NCBI GenBank assembly: GCA_022796795.1
Contig: JAAWJI010000039.1
Span: 1-38,921, forward strand
Reading direction: 5' to 3'
Source of the DNA: Lachnospiraceae bacterium
GTDB taxonomy: Bacteria > Bacillota > Clostridia > Lachnospirales > Lachnospiraceae
Length of the DNA stretch: 38,921 nt
Below are positions 6,614 through 14,410 of this stretch, piece after piece. Made by a program: the position numbers and the translations under genes. The notes beneath the pieces were generated by a model. That model made no database searches, was not told the DNA's origin, and saw nothing but the letters and a program-made list of their open reading frames with translations. Position 1 is the first letter of the stretch, and every line of letters begins with the position of its first letter.

Positions 6614-7624
6614 TTGGAAAATCTTTTGGAAGTCAAAAATCTGAATGTGGACTTTGTCAACCGGGACGACACAGTGCGGGTCATCTCCAATCTGTCCTTT
6701 TCCCTGGGCAGAAGCGAGGTGCTGGGGATTGTGGGAGAATCCGGCAGCGGCAAGAGCGTGACCTCCCTGTCCATTATGCGCCTTTTGAATGGGGCCTCTT
6801 CCCGGGTGCGGGGGAATATTTTCTTTGAGGGGACAGATCTTCTGGGACTGAGCGAGCGGGAGATGCAGGCGGTGCGGGGCAACCAGATCGCCATGATTTT
6901 CCAGGAGCCTATGACCTCCTTAAATCCCATTCAGACCTGTGGCCGGCAGATTATGGAGCCTTTGCTTTTACATAATAAAATTTCCAAAAAAGAGGCGGCG
7001 GACAAGGCTCTGCGGCTTCTGGAGCTGTGCGGCATTCCCGACGCCAGGAACCGGTTTCATGAATATCCCCATCAGATGTCAGGGGGGATGCGTCAGCGGG
7101 TGATGATTGCCATGGCCCTTGCCTGCAATCCGAAGCTTCTCATTGCGGACGAGCCCACCACGGCCCTGGATGTGACCATTCAGGCCCAGATTCTGGAGCT
7201 TATGAAGGAGATCCGCAAAGAAAATGATATGAGTATTATTATGATCACCCACGATCTGGGGATCATTTCTGATTTTTGCCACCGGGTGCTGATCATGTAT
7301 ACGGGAGAGATCTTTGAGGCCGCCTCGGTAAAGCAGCTGTTTCGGGATCCTCTGCACCCCTATACCCAGGGGCTTTTACAGGCGCTGCCCCGGATTTCCA
7401 GGCGGACGGACAGGCTGGAAGCCATTGAAGGCATGGTTCCGGACGCGGGAGATATGCCCCGGGGCTGTCATTTCCATCCCCGGTGCAAATATGCCTCGGA
7501 GCGCTGCCGGAAGGAGCGGCCAACACTTCGGGAGCTGCCGGACGGGCGTTTTGTGCGCTGTTTCTGGGCAGAGGAGCAGGCCGGGCTTTCAGAGGGAGAT
7601 ACGGAAAGGTTTGAGGAAACATGA
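6614..7624 (+). CDS. oppD: Oligo/dipeptide ABC transporter ATP-binding protein (OppD/DppD)
   Basis: One of the two ATPases that drive peptide import. Walker A GESGSGKS is at residues 41-48, the Q-loop near Q97, the signature SGGMRQR at 156-162 and Walker B LLIADEP at 175-181. A C-terminal oligopeptide-transporter extension with a cysteine pattern (CHFHPRCKYASERC), typical of OppD/DppD, follows. The start is TTG 6614, set by GGAGG at 6601-6605; no ATG lies nearby in frame. It is the first gene of an operon and overlaps oppF by four bases (ATGA). The sequence cannot separate Opp from Dpp specificity. Confidence 0.92.
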   Translation: MENLLEVKNLNVDFVNRDDTVRVISNLSFSLGRSEVLGIVGESGSGKSVTSLSIMRLLNGASSRVRGNIFFEGTDLLGLSEREMQAVRGNQIAMIFQEPMTSLNPIQTCGRQIMEPLLLHNKISKKEAADKALRLLELCGIPDARNRFHEYPHQMSGGMRQRVMIAMALACNPKLLIADEPTTALDVTIQAQILELMKEIRKENDMSIIMITHDLGIISDFCHRVLIMYTGEIFEAASVKQLFRDPLHPYTQGLLQALPRISRRTDRLEAIEGMVPDAGDMPRGCHFHPRCKYASERCRKERPTLRELPDGRFVRCFWAEEQAGLSEGDTERFEET

Positions 7625-8622
7625 GTGAGGAAATTCTGTTAAAAGCGGAGGGAATCCGGCAGTATTTTACGGTGAAAAAGGAACGGGGGAAAAAGGCGCT
7701 CCTGAAGGCTGTGAACGGTATTGATCTGGAGATATACAAAGGGGAGACCTTTGGTCTGGTGGGGGAGTCGGGCTGCGGCAAATCTACTCTGGGCAAGACT
7801 TTTTTGCACCTCTATCCCCTGACGGAGGGGAAGATCTGGTTTCACGACACAGATATTTCCCGGCTCAAGGGAAAGGATCTGAAGGACTTTCGGTGCAAGG
7901 CCCAGATGATTTTTCAGGATCCCTCTTCCTGTCTCAATCCCCGGCGCAGGATCAGCGAGATTTTGGAGGAGCCCTATGTGATTCACGGATTGTATACCGG
8001 GGAAGAGCGAAAGCAGAAAATCCGGGAGCTCTGCGATATGGTGGGGTTGTCACAGGCCTATCTGGAGCGGTATCCCCATGAGATGTCCGGAGGACAGAAG
8101 CAGCGGGTGGGCATTGCCCGCGCTCTGGCTCTTAAGCCGGAGCTGATAGTCTGTGACGAGCCGGTATCGGCCCTGGATGTGTCCATTCAGGCGCAGGTTT
8201 TGAATCTGCTGCAGGATCTCCAGAGGCAGCTGGATTTAACCTATCTGTTTATCTCCCACAATCTCAGCGTGGTGAAGCATTGCTGCCAGCGCATCGGTGT
8301 CATGTATCTGGGGCGGATTGTGGAGCTGGCGCCGGCGGATGAGATTTATACCTGCGCGGCCCATCCCTATACCCAGGCTCTGATCTCCGCCATTCCGCTT
8401 ATGGAGGAGAGGGAGGAGGAAGGCGGCCAGAGACGGGAGCGCAGGCTGCTCAGGGGAGACCTGCCAAGTCCCATTGACCCGCCGGAGGGATGCACCTTCC
8501 ATACACGCTGTCCCTATGCCAGGGATTGCTGTCGGCAGCAGGTTCCGGAGCTTTCGGAAATCAGTCCGGGACATTTTGCGGCCTGTCATTTTCGCGAGGA
8601 AGTGCAGAAAGAGTGGAAATAG
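7621..8622 (+). CDS. oppF: Oligo/dipeptide ABC transporter ATP-binding protein (OppF/DppF)
   Basis: The second ATPase of the importer, pairing with OppD at the membrane. Walker A GESGCGKST is at 48-56, SGGQKQR at 156-162 and Walker B LIVCDE at 175-180. The C-terminal cysteine-containing extension (CTFHTRCPYARDCC) matches the family. Its length of 333 residues is normal. The ATG overlaps the oppD stop, which implies coupled translation and equal amounts of the two subunits. A weak A/T hairpin (8645-8671) follows before the binding-protein gene. Confidence 0.92.
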   Translation: MSEEILLKAEGIRQYFTVKKERGKKALLKAVNGIDLEIYKGETFGLVGESGCGKSTLGKTFLHLYPLTEGKIWFHDTDISRLKGKDLKDFRCKAQMIFQDPSSCLNPRRRISEILEEPYVIHGLYTGEERKQKIRELCDMVGLSQAYLERYPHEMSGGQKQRVGIARALALKPELIVCDEPVSALDVSIQAQVLNLLQDLQRQLDLTYLFISHNLSVVKHCCQRIGVMYLGRIVELAPADEIYTCAAHPYTQALISAIPLMEEREEEGGQRRERRLLRGDLPSPIDPPEGCTFHTRCPYARDCCRQQVPELSEISPGHFAACHFREEVQKEWK

Positions 8623-8644
8623 CAGGGCAGGAATTTGTGATAGC

Positions 8645-8671
8645 AAAAACAGTCCCTAAGGTGCTGTTTTT
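8645..8671 (+). terminator. Weak hairpin between oppF and binding protein
   Basis: AAAAACAG (8645-8652) can pair with CTGTTTTT (8664-8671), giving an 8-bp A/T-rich stem ending in T residues. It could be a leaky terminator or processing point that uncouples the amount of the binding protein from that of the ATPases. Confidence 0.35.
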
Positions 8672-8698
8672 ATAGATAGTCAGAAGGAGGAAAAGATT

Positions 8699-10369
8699 AT
8701 GAAAAAAAATGTATGGTCTATATTGCTGGCAATGACTATGACTGTTGGCCTGCTGGCAGGCTGCAGCGGAAGTGCGGGAGCCACCCAGCCCCCAGCTGCA
8801 GGCGACGAGTCCCAGGCTGAGGCGGGGGAAAACAAAGAGCCTGCGGCGGATGGGGCCCAGGCGGGAAAGACCATTGTCATGGGCGCGCAGTCGGATCTGG
8901 TAACCCTGGATCCGGGTAACATGTATGAGCCCTATGCCAATATGATTTCCTATGCCGCCTATGATATGCTTTATCGGGTGCAGAGCGGCACCATGGGAAC
9001 GCCGGAGCCCTCTGTGGCCACGGGATATACCCTGGATGAGACCAATACGGTTTACACCTTCACCCTGCGGGATGATGTGGTGTTTGCCAGCGGAAACAAG
9101 CTGACCAGCAAGGATGTGGCCTGGAGCATTAACCGGGTGCTGAACATGAAGGAAAGCAACGCCTATGCAAATATTAAAATCGTGGATCATGTGGAGACGC
9201 TGGATGATTATACGGTGGTGATTACCCTGACGGAGCCGGACGCTTCCTTCCTGGTGAAGCTTACCTCCAACGCGTACTGTATCCTGGACAGCGAGGTGGT
9301 AAAGGAGCACGGCGGATCCGACAGCGGAAATGACACGGCCAAGACCTGGCTGGATACCACCAGCGCCGGAAGCGGCCCCTACATCATTGAGAGCTGGACG
9401 CCAAAGGAGCAGCTGGTGCTTAAGAAGAATCCCAACTACTGGGGAGAGCAGAAGAATATTGATACCATTATCCTGAGAGAGATGACAAGCGTGGACGCCC
9501 AGATCACGGCTTTGCAGAACGGGGAGATCGACATTGCCCTGGGTCTCAACAGCGAGACGGCCAAGCAGCTGGAAGGCGTGGAGAATGTGCAGATTGAGAA
9601 GGGCGCGACGGCTCTTATGACCTTCCTGGTAATGAGCCGGGATACCAGCATGTCCCCGGAGATGTCCGATCCTCTGGTACAGCAGGCTGTGCGTTATGCC
9701 CTGGATTATGAGGGAATCCTGACCCTGGGCGGCGAGGGATGCACCATTCCTCTGAACTTTGTGCAGAACGGGTTTGCAGGGGGACAGACAAGAGACGCTT
9801 CCTATCAGGATCTGGACAAGGCCAAGGAGCTGATGAAGGAAGCAGGCTATGAGAACGGCTTTACTGTAACGTTGACCTGTGCTAATAATAACTCCGAGGG
9901 TACAGAGTGGACCGTGCTGGCTCAGAAGATTCAGCAGGACCTGGCTCAAATTAATATTGATGTGCAGATTGAGACGCTGGAGACCACTCTGGTATATGAG
10001 AAGATGCGTGACGCCTCTATGCCGTTTTACCTTATGTTCTGGTCTCCCGATTACTATGACATCAATAACCAGCTGGTGTTCTTGCCGGGTGTGGGGGAAG
10101 ATGGAACCGCTTATGGAAACCGGGCTCAGTGGGATGTGACCCCGGAGAATGAGAAACTGTGGGATCTGGCGAATCAGATTTCCGTGGAAGCAGATGAGAA
10201 TAAGCGGGCGGAGTATTCCAAGGAGCTGCAGGAGCTGTATGAGGAGGACAATCCCTTTGCATTCCTGCTGCAGCATCCCAAGACCTACGCGTACCGCACA
10301 GATACTCTGGAATCCGCTCCCTACAATGATTTGTGCAAGATTCAGCTGTGCGATCTGGTGGCAAAATAG
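8699..10369 (+). CDS. Peptide ABC transporter substrate-binding lipoprotein (SBP family 5)
   Basis: The extracellular receptor of the peptide importer, tethered to the membrane by lipid. The signal peptide MKKNVWSILLAMTMTVGLLA ends in a lipobox with Cys21 (LAGC). A low-complexity Ala/Glu/Gly linker follows, then a family 5 binding domain (TLDPGNMYEPYANMISYAAY, FTLRDDVVFASGNKLTSKDV, GSGPYIIESW). At 556 residues it is full length. AGAAGGAGG precedes ATG 8699. It sits between the ATPase and permease genes and is flanked by RNA hairpins on both sides, a pattern that usually raises binding-protein output. Peptide length preference cannot be read from the sequence. Confidence 0.92.
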   Translation: MKKNVWSILLAMTMTVGLLAGCSGSAGATQPPAAGDESQAEAGENKEPAADGAQAGKTIVMGAQSDLVTLDPGNMYEPYANMISYAAYDMLYRVQSGTMGTPEPSVATGYTLDETNTVYTFTLRDDVVFASGNKLTSKDVAWSINRVLNMKESNAYANIKIVDHVETLDDYTVVITLTEPDASFLVKLTSNAYCILDSEVVKEHGGSDSGNDTAKTWLDTTSAGSGPYIIESWTPKEQLVLKKNPNYWGEQKNIDTIILREMTSVDAQITALQNGEIDIALGLNSETAKQLEGVENVQIEKGATALMTFLVMSRDTSMSPEMSDPLVQQAVRYALDYEGILTLGGEGCTIPLNFVQNGFAGGQTRDASYQDLDKAKELMKEAGYENGFTVTLTCANNNSEGTEWTVLAQKIQQDLAQINIDVQIETLETTLVYEKMRDASMPFYLMFWSPDYYDINNQLVFLPGVGEDGTAYGNRAQWDVTPENEKLWDLANQISVEADENKRAEYSKELQELYEEDNPFAFLLQHPKTYAYRTDTLESAPYNDLCKIQLCDLVAK

Positions 10370-10377
10370 ATGGAAAA

Positions 10378-10440
10378 CCTTCAGCCAGAGGCGTCTCTTC
10401 CTGGGGAAAACCGGGTAGGGGCAACGGCGCTGGCTGAAGG
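10378..10440 (+). other. Perfect 11-bp inverted repeat after the binding-protein gene
   Basis: CCTTCAGCCAG (10378-10388) and CTGGCTGAAGG (10430-10440) are exact reverse complements around a 41-nt loop. There is no T-run after it, so it is more likely an mRNA-stabilising or processing hairpin protecting the upstream message than a terminator. Confidence 0.55.
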
Positions 10441-10473
10441 AATGGTAAATTTTCACAGAAAGGGTGTGCCCTC

Positions 10474-11487
10474 TTGCTTCGCTATATAATTAGAAGAATT
10501 TCCCTGATGATTGTCTTGTTATTCGGGGTATCCGTCATGGTATTTGCCATTTCCCATATGGTGCCCAGCAATCCGGCGGCGGCCAACTTAAGTCAGACGG
10601 CCATGAGCGATCCGGAGATTGTGGCTGCCTACGAGGCCAAATGGGGTCTGGATAAGCCCTTGTATGAACAGTATTTCATTTATATGGGGAATTTGTTAAA
10701 AGGAGATATGGGGACCTCGATCCGCACCGGACGGCCTGTGATGGACGACCTGAAACAGTATTTTCCTGCGACACTGGAGCTGTCCATTTTCGCCATGCTG
10801 TTTGCCATCCTCCTGGGCGTTCTGTTCGGAGTGATCTCGGCGGTGTTCCAGAATAAGCCGGTAGACCAGGTTTTGCGGACCGTGTCGGTCAGCGGCGTAT
10901 CGCTGCCAAGCTTTTGGTTCGCTCTGGTGGTCATGTCCTTTTTCTGCGGCACCCTGAAATGGTTTCCCAGCGGAGGGCGCATTGACCCCAGACTGTTTAA
11001 CCCTACGGGAGGTACAGGCCTCTATGTTTTGGACGCCATAGCCTGGGGGGAGTGGGGAATGTTAAAGGATTCCCTGGCTCATATTGTGCTGCCTGCTCTG
11101 GTACTGGGATTTTTCACCATGGGTCTGATAACCCGTCAGACCCGGAGTAATCTTTTGGAGACCATGTCCATGGATTACATACGGACAGCCCGGGCCAAAG
11201 GCATGAAGGAGAGCCGGGTGGTGTGGAAACATGCTTTGAACAATGCCCTGATCCCTGTGATCACCGTGGCAGGTATGGGATTTTGCAATCTGCTGGGGGG
11301 CATGGTGTTTGTGGAGAAGATCTTCTCCTGGCCGGGCATCGGGCAGTATGCCTATTTGTCGGCCACTACACTGGATTTTCCGGCTATCTGCGGGGTCTCC
11401 CTGCTGATCGCGGTGACTTACGTGATTGTGAACCTGTTGATTGATATTCTCTATGGGGTGATTGATCCCCGGATTCGCTATCAATAG
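10474..11487 (+). CDS. oppB: Peptide ABC transporter permease (OppB/DppB)
   Basis: An integral membrane subunit forming half of the translocation channel. It starts at TTG 10474, with AAAGGG a few bases upstream, giving MLRYIIRRISLM, the usual N-terminus of this family. Several hydrophobic segments alternate with polar loops. The cytoplasmic EAA-type coupling loop is seen in DYIRTARAKGMKESRVV and the following NNALIPVI. The length of 337 residues is normal. It lies 12 bases before oppC. Confidence 0.9.
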   Translation: MLRYIIRRISLMIVLLFGVSVMVFAISHMVPSNPAAANLSQTAMSDPEIVAAYEAKWGLDKPLYEQYFIYMGNLLKGDMGTSIRTGRPVMDDLKQYFPATLELSIFAMLFAILLGVLFGVISAVFQNKPVDQVLRTVSVSGVSLPSFWFALVVMSFFCGTLKWFPSGGRIDPRLFNPTGGTGLYVLDAIAWGEWGMLKDSLAHIVLPALVLGFFTMGLITRQTRSNLLETMSMDYIRTARAKGMKESRVVWKHALNNALIPVITVAGMGFCNLLGGMVFVEKIFSWPGIGQYAYLSATTLDFPAICGVSLLIAVTYVIVNLLIDILYGVIDPRIRYQ

Positions 11488-11499
11488 GGGGAGAGTGCC

Positions 11500-12339
11500 A
11501 TGCAGACAGTAAAAGAGATATGGAAACAGAAAAATTTTATGTTTAAGCTGGGGCTTGTTATGTGCCTGGCCTGGGTGCTGATTGCAGTATTTGCAAGCGT
11601 GCTGGCGCCCTTTGATCCCATCAGGGATCAGGATATGCTGATCCGGTTTCAGCCTCCCAGCGGAGAGCATTTTTTCGGAACGGACAGCCTGGGACGGGAT
11701 GTGTTCAGCCGGGTGCTCTACGGCAGCCGGATTTCCCTGTCCGCCGGGGTGGTGACCGTGCTGGTGTCCTTTGCGGTAGGGATTCTCTTCGGCGGTATCG
11801 CCGGCTACACAGGCGGTTTGGCGGACGATGTGATGATGCGTATCAGTGAGATGATTCAGTCGTTCCCGCCCCTGATCCTGGCTATGGTGATTGCGGCGGC
11901 TTTGGGTCCCAATATCTCCAACTCCATTCTGGCCATGGCCATTATCTGGTGGCCTAATTACGCCAGACTGACCCGAAGCATTGTCATATCTGTGAAGGAG
12001 AATGACTATATTACAGCTAGCCGTCTCATGGGAGCCTCCCATTTGCGGATTTTGTTTAAGGAAATTCTGCCCAACAGCCTGGGATCCATGATCGTCATGG
12101 CAACCCTGGATCTGGGCAACGCCATTCTCATGTTTTCCGGATTAAGCTTTCTGGGGCTTGGGGTACAGCCGCCCCTGGCCGAGTGGGGGGCCATGGTCAG
12201 CGACGGCGTGCTGAATTTTAATTACTGGTGGATCGCCACCTTCCCGGGCCTTGCCATTTTTACAGTGGCCATCGGGGCAAACTTTGTGGGGGACGGGCTG
12301 CGTGATTTCCTGGATCCCAGGATGCGGAGACGGGCCTAA
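11500..12339 (+). CDS. oppC: Peptide ABC transporter permease (OppC/DppC)
   Basis: The second channel subunit, partner of OppB. An N-terminal membrane segment (about residues 15-38) is followed by the conserved loop HFFGTDSLGRDVFSR, and then a BPD_transp_1 domain with the coupling loop DYITASRLMGASHLRILFKE. Its 279 residues are typical. ATG 11500 follows GGGGGAG. It ends in DFLDPRMR, as is usual for the family. A long inverted repeat follows before the peptidase gene. Confidence 0.9.
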   Translation: MQTVKEIWKQKNFMFKLGLVMCLAWVLIAVFASVLAPFDPIRDQDMLIRFQPPSGEHFFGTDSLGRDVFSRVLYGSRISLSAGVVTVLVSFAVGILFGGIAGYTGGLADDVMMRISEMIQSFPPLILAMVIAAALGPNISNSILAMAIIWWPNYARLTRSIVISVKENDYITASRLMGASHLRILFKEILPNSLGSMIVMATLDLGNAILMFSGLSFLGLGVQPPLAEWGAMVSDGVLNFNYWWIATFPGLAIFTVAIGANFVGDGLRDFLDPRMRRRA

Positions 12340-12358
12340 GGCGTTCTCTATGTTTCAT

Positions 12359-12438
12359 AAACGCAGGGTATGACAGAAGCGAATACAACGAAAAGGCAAA
12401 AGTCTGGGTTGGAGAAGGTTTCTGTTTTCCCTGCGTTT
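12359..12438 (+). other. Long imperfect stem between oppC and peptidase gene
   Basis: AAACGCAGGG (12359-12368) is the exact complement of CCCTGCGTTT (12429-12438). Inside, ACAGAA (12373-12378) pairs with TTCTGT (12420-12425). This gives a 16-bp stem with one internal loop and a 41-nt apical region. No T-run follows. It may be a processing or stability element; I do not recognise a class. Confidence 0.45.
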
Positions 12439-12526
12439 GGTCGTCTGATAAAGATGGAGTCAGAATGGATGGTTTGTTTCTGGGTAAAACAGAACAGGAA
12501 GTGCAGAATGTAAAAAGGAGAAAGAG

Positions 12527-13597
12527 ATGAATCAACAGAGAATAAAGAGGGTAATCGCAAACATGAAGCAGGAGGGCTTGTCCCAGATGATCGTGTCCTC
12601 CACAGCTTCGCTGTATTATCTAACCGGCTTGTGGATCGAGCCTCACGAGCGCATGATCGCCCTCTATCTGGATGAAAATGGGCGGACGATGCTTTTTGGC
12701 AACGAGATCTTTGGCATTGCTCCTTTGGAGGGGGTGCCTTTGTATGTGCACAAGGACGGAGAGGATCCGGTGAGGGATTTGGCCAGCCAGGTTCGCCAGG
12801 GACGGCTGGGTATTGACAAGTTCTGGTACAGCAAGTTTCTGATCGGGCTTATGGAGCACAGGCCGGATGTGACGCCTGTGTACGGTTCTGCGCCTGTAGA
12901 TCGGGCCAGAATGTTAAAAGACGCTCGGGAAATAGAGGCTCTTCGCAGAAGCTCTGCTTTTAATGATGAGGTGGTGGAGCGGGTGATAGCCCAGGTGAAG
13001 GAGGGCGTGGCGGAAAATCAGCTGGCTGCTGAGGTAAACAGGCTTTATCTGGAGCGGGGGGCGGACTGCGAGGGAACCCAGCTGGTGTGCTTTGGAGCCA
13101 ATGGCGCGGATCCCCATCACAGTGCGGACGGCACAGTGATAAAGCCTGGGGACAGCGTGACCTTTGACATTTTTATTCCCTTTGACCGCTACTGGTGCGA
13201 TATGACCCGAACTGTATTTTTTAAAGAAGCTGGTGAAAAGCAGCGGGAAGTTTACGAGCTGGTGAAAAGAGCCAATCTGGCTGCCATCGCCCGCATTAAG
13301 CCGGGGGTATTCCTTTCGGAGATTGACCGGACAGCCCGGGATCTTATTACCCAGGGGGGCTATGGGCCTTATTTTACCCATCGTTTGGGACATGGAGCCG
13401 GCCTAGAATGCCATGAGCCGCCGGATGTGGGGGATGCTTCTTCGTTTCCACTGGAGCCGGGGATGGTGTTTTCCGTGGAACCGGGGATTTATCTGCCAAG
13501 GGAATTCGGGGTGCGCATTGAGGATCTGGTGCTGGTGACCGAGGATGGATGTGAAGTGCTGAACCGGGCTTCTAAGGAGCTGCGGATTGTGGAGTAA
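12527..13597 (+). CDS. M24 family Xaa-Pro aminopeptidase
   Basis: A cytoplasmic metallopeptidase removing N-terminal residues before proline. A creatinase-like N-terminal domain (about 1-130) is followed by the pita-bread M24 domain. All five metal ligands are visible: D214, D225 (in VTFDIFIPFDRYWCDMTRT), H289 (HRLGHGAG), E318 (SVEPG) and E332 (RIEDLV). Its 356 residues are normal for the PepQ/YpdF-like group. It lies downstream of oppC on the same strand, with no terminator until 13607, so it is probably cotranscribed and processes imported proline peptides. Confidence 0.9.
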   Translation: MNQQRIKRVIANMKQEGLSQMIVSSTASLYYLTGLWIEPHERMIALYLDENGRTMLFGNEIFGIAPLEGVPLYVHKDGEDPVRDLASQVRQGRLGIDKFWYSKFLIGLMEHRPDVTPVYGSAPVDRARMLKDAREIEALRRSSAFNDEVVERVIAQVKEGVAENQLAAEVNRLYLERGADCEGTQLVCFGANGADPHHSADGTVIKPGDSVTFDIFIPFDRYWCDMTRTVFFKEAGEKQREVYELVKRANLAAIARIKPGVFLSEIDRTARDLITQGGYGPYFTHRLGHGAGLECHEPPDVGDASSFPLEPGMVFSVEPGIYLPREFGVRIEDLVLVTEDGCEVLNRASKELRIVE

Positions 13598-13606
13598 TGA
13601 AATCAT

Positions 13607-13659
13607 AGAGGACTCTTGTTGCTGCTTAGAATTTTGGCAGGGTTAGGGTCCTCTTTTTT
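13607..13659 (+). terminator. Intrinsic terminator of the peptide operon
   Basis: AGAGGAC (13607-13613) pairs with GTCCTCT (13648-13654) and runs into six T. It starts ten bases after the peptidase stop. Confidence 0.75.
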
Positions 13660-13765
13660 GTTGAGACGTTTGGGGACAGGGATTTTTGGGCGATTAAAAT
13701 CTCCGGAAGCCATGAAAGGCGTACTTTCCGCCCTACTTTCCGCCCTTTGCACCTTCACGCCCATC

Positions 13766-13794
13766 TTGCAAAATCTGCCCTGGCATGCTATACT
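13766..13794 (+). promoter_or_regulatory. Promoter of apt-rel
   Basis: TTGCAA at 13766-13771 and TATACT at 13789-13794 with 17-base spacing. The start point near 13801 leaves a leader of about 65 nt. A 12-bp direct repeat of TACTTTCCGCCC (13722-13745) lies just upstream. Confidence 0.75.
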
Positions 13795-13865
13795 AAGGGG
13801 TAATTTGATATGAATATCCGTACAGGCTGGACAGAAGAAGGGTACAGAAAGGAGCAAGTAAACAG

Positions 13866-14390
13866 ATGAAAAAACTGGAGGAGTATGTCAGGAGTATTCC
13901 AGATTTTCCGGAGCCGGGTATTATTTTCCGGGACGTGACTTCCGTGCTGCAGGATGCGGACGGACTGCATCTGGCCATTGAGTCCATGCAGAAGCTTTTG
14001 GAGGGTGTGGATTTTGATGTGATTGTAGGGGCGGAGTCCCGGGGCTTTGTATTCGGAACGCCTATTGCCTATAACCTGCACAAGCCCTTTGTGCTGGTGC
14101 GCAAAAAGGGAAAGCTTCCCTGCGAGACTATTTCTAAGGAATATGATCTGGAGTATGGCAGCGCCGTGATTGAGATGCACAAGGATTCCATTAAGCCGGG
14201 GCAGAAGGTGGTTCTGGTGGATGATCTGATTGCCACAGGAGGAACCATAGAGGCAGCGGCGCAGCTGGTGGAAGAGCTGGGAGGCCAGGTTGTGAAAATC
14301 ATTTTTCTGATGGAGCTGGCGGGGCTTAAGGGCAGAGAGCGCCTGGCCAAGTATCCGGTGGCATCCGTTCTGCGTTACGAAGGAAAATAG
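13866..14390 (+). CDS. apt: Adenine phosphoribosyltransferase
   Basis: Converts adenine and PRPP to AMP in purine salvage, in the cytosol. The PRPP-binding motif VVLVDDLIATGGT is at residues 115-127. The N-terminal IPDFPEPGIIFRDVT and GAESRGFVFG blocks are diagnostic. Its 174 residues match the family. It lies 20 bases before rel, the pairing often seen in Firmicutes, which links nucleotide salvage to stringent control. Confidence 0.96.
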   Translation: MKKLEEYVRSIPDFPEPGIIFRDVTSVLQDADGLHLAIESMQKLLEGVDFDVIVGAESRGFVFGTPIAYNLHKPFVLVRKKGKLPCETISKEYDLEYGSAVIEMHKDSIKPGQKVVLVDDLIATGGTIEAAAQLVEELGGQVVKIIFLMELAGLKGRERLAKYPVASVLRYEGK

Positions 14391-14410
14391 AAACGAAGAC
14401 AGGTGATTGT

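Noticed and set aside
8561..10456. Very long antisense open frame (631 codons) opposite the peptide-binding protein
   Set aside because: It mirrors the codon bias of a clear SBP family 5 gene on the other strand, has no ribosome binding site and its translation resembles no family.
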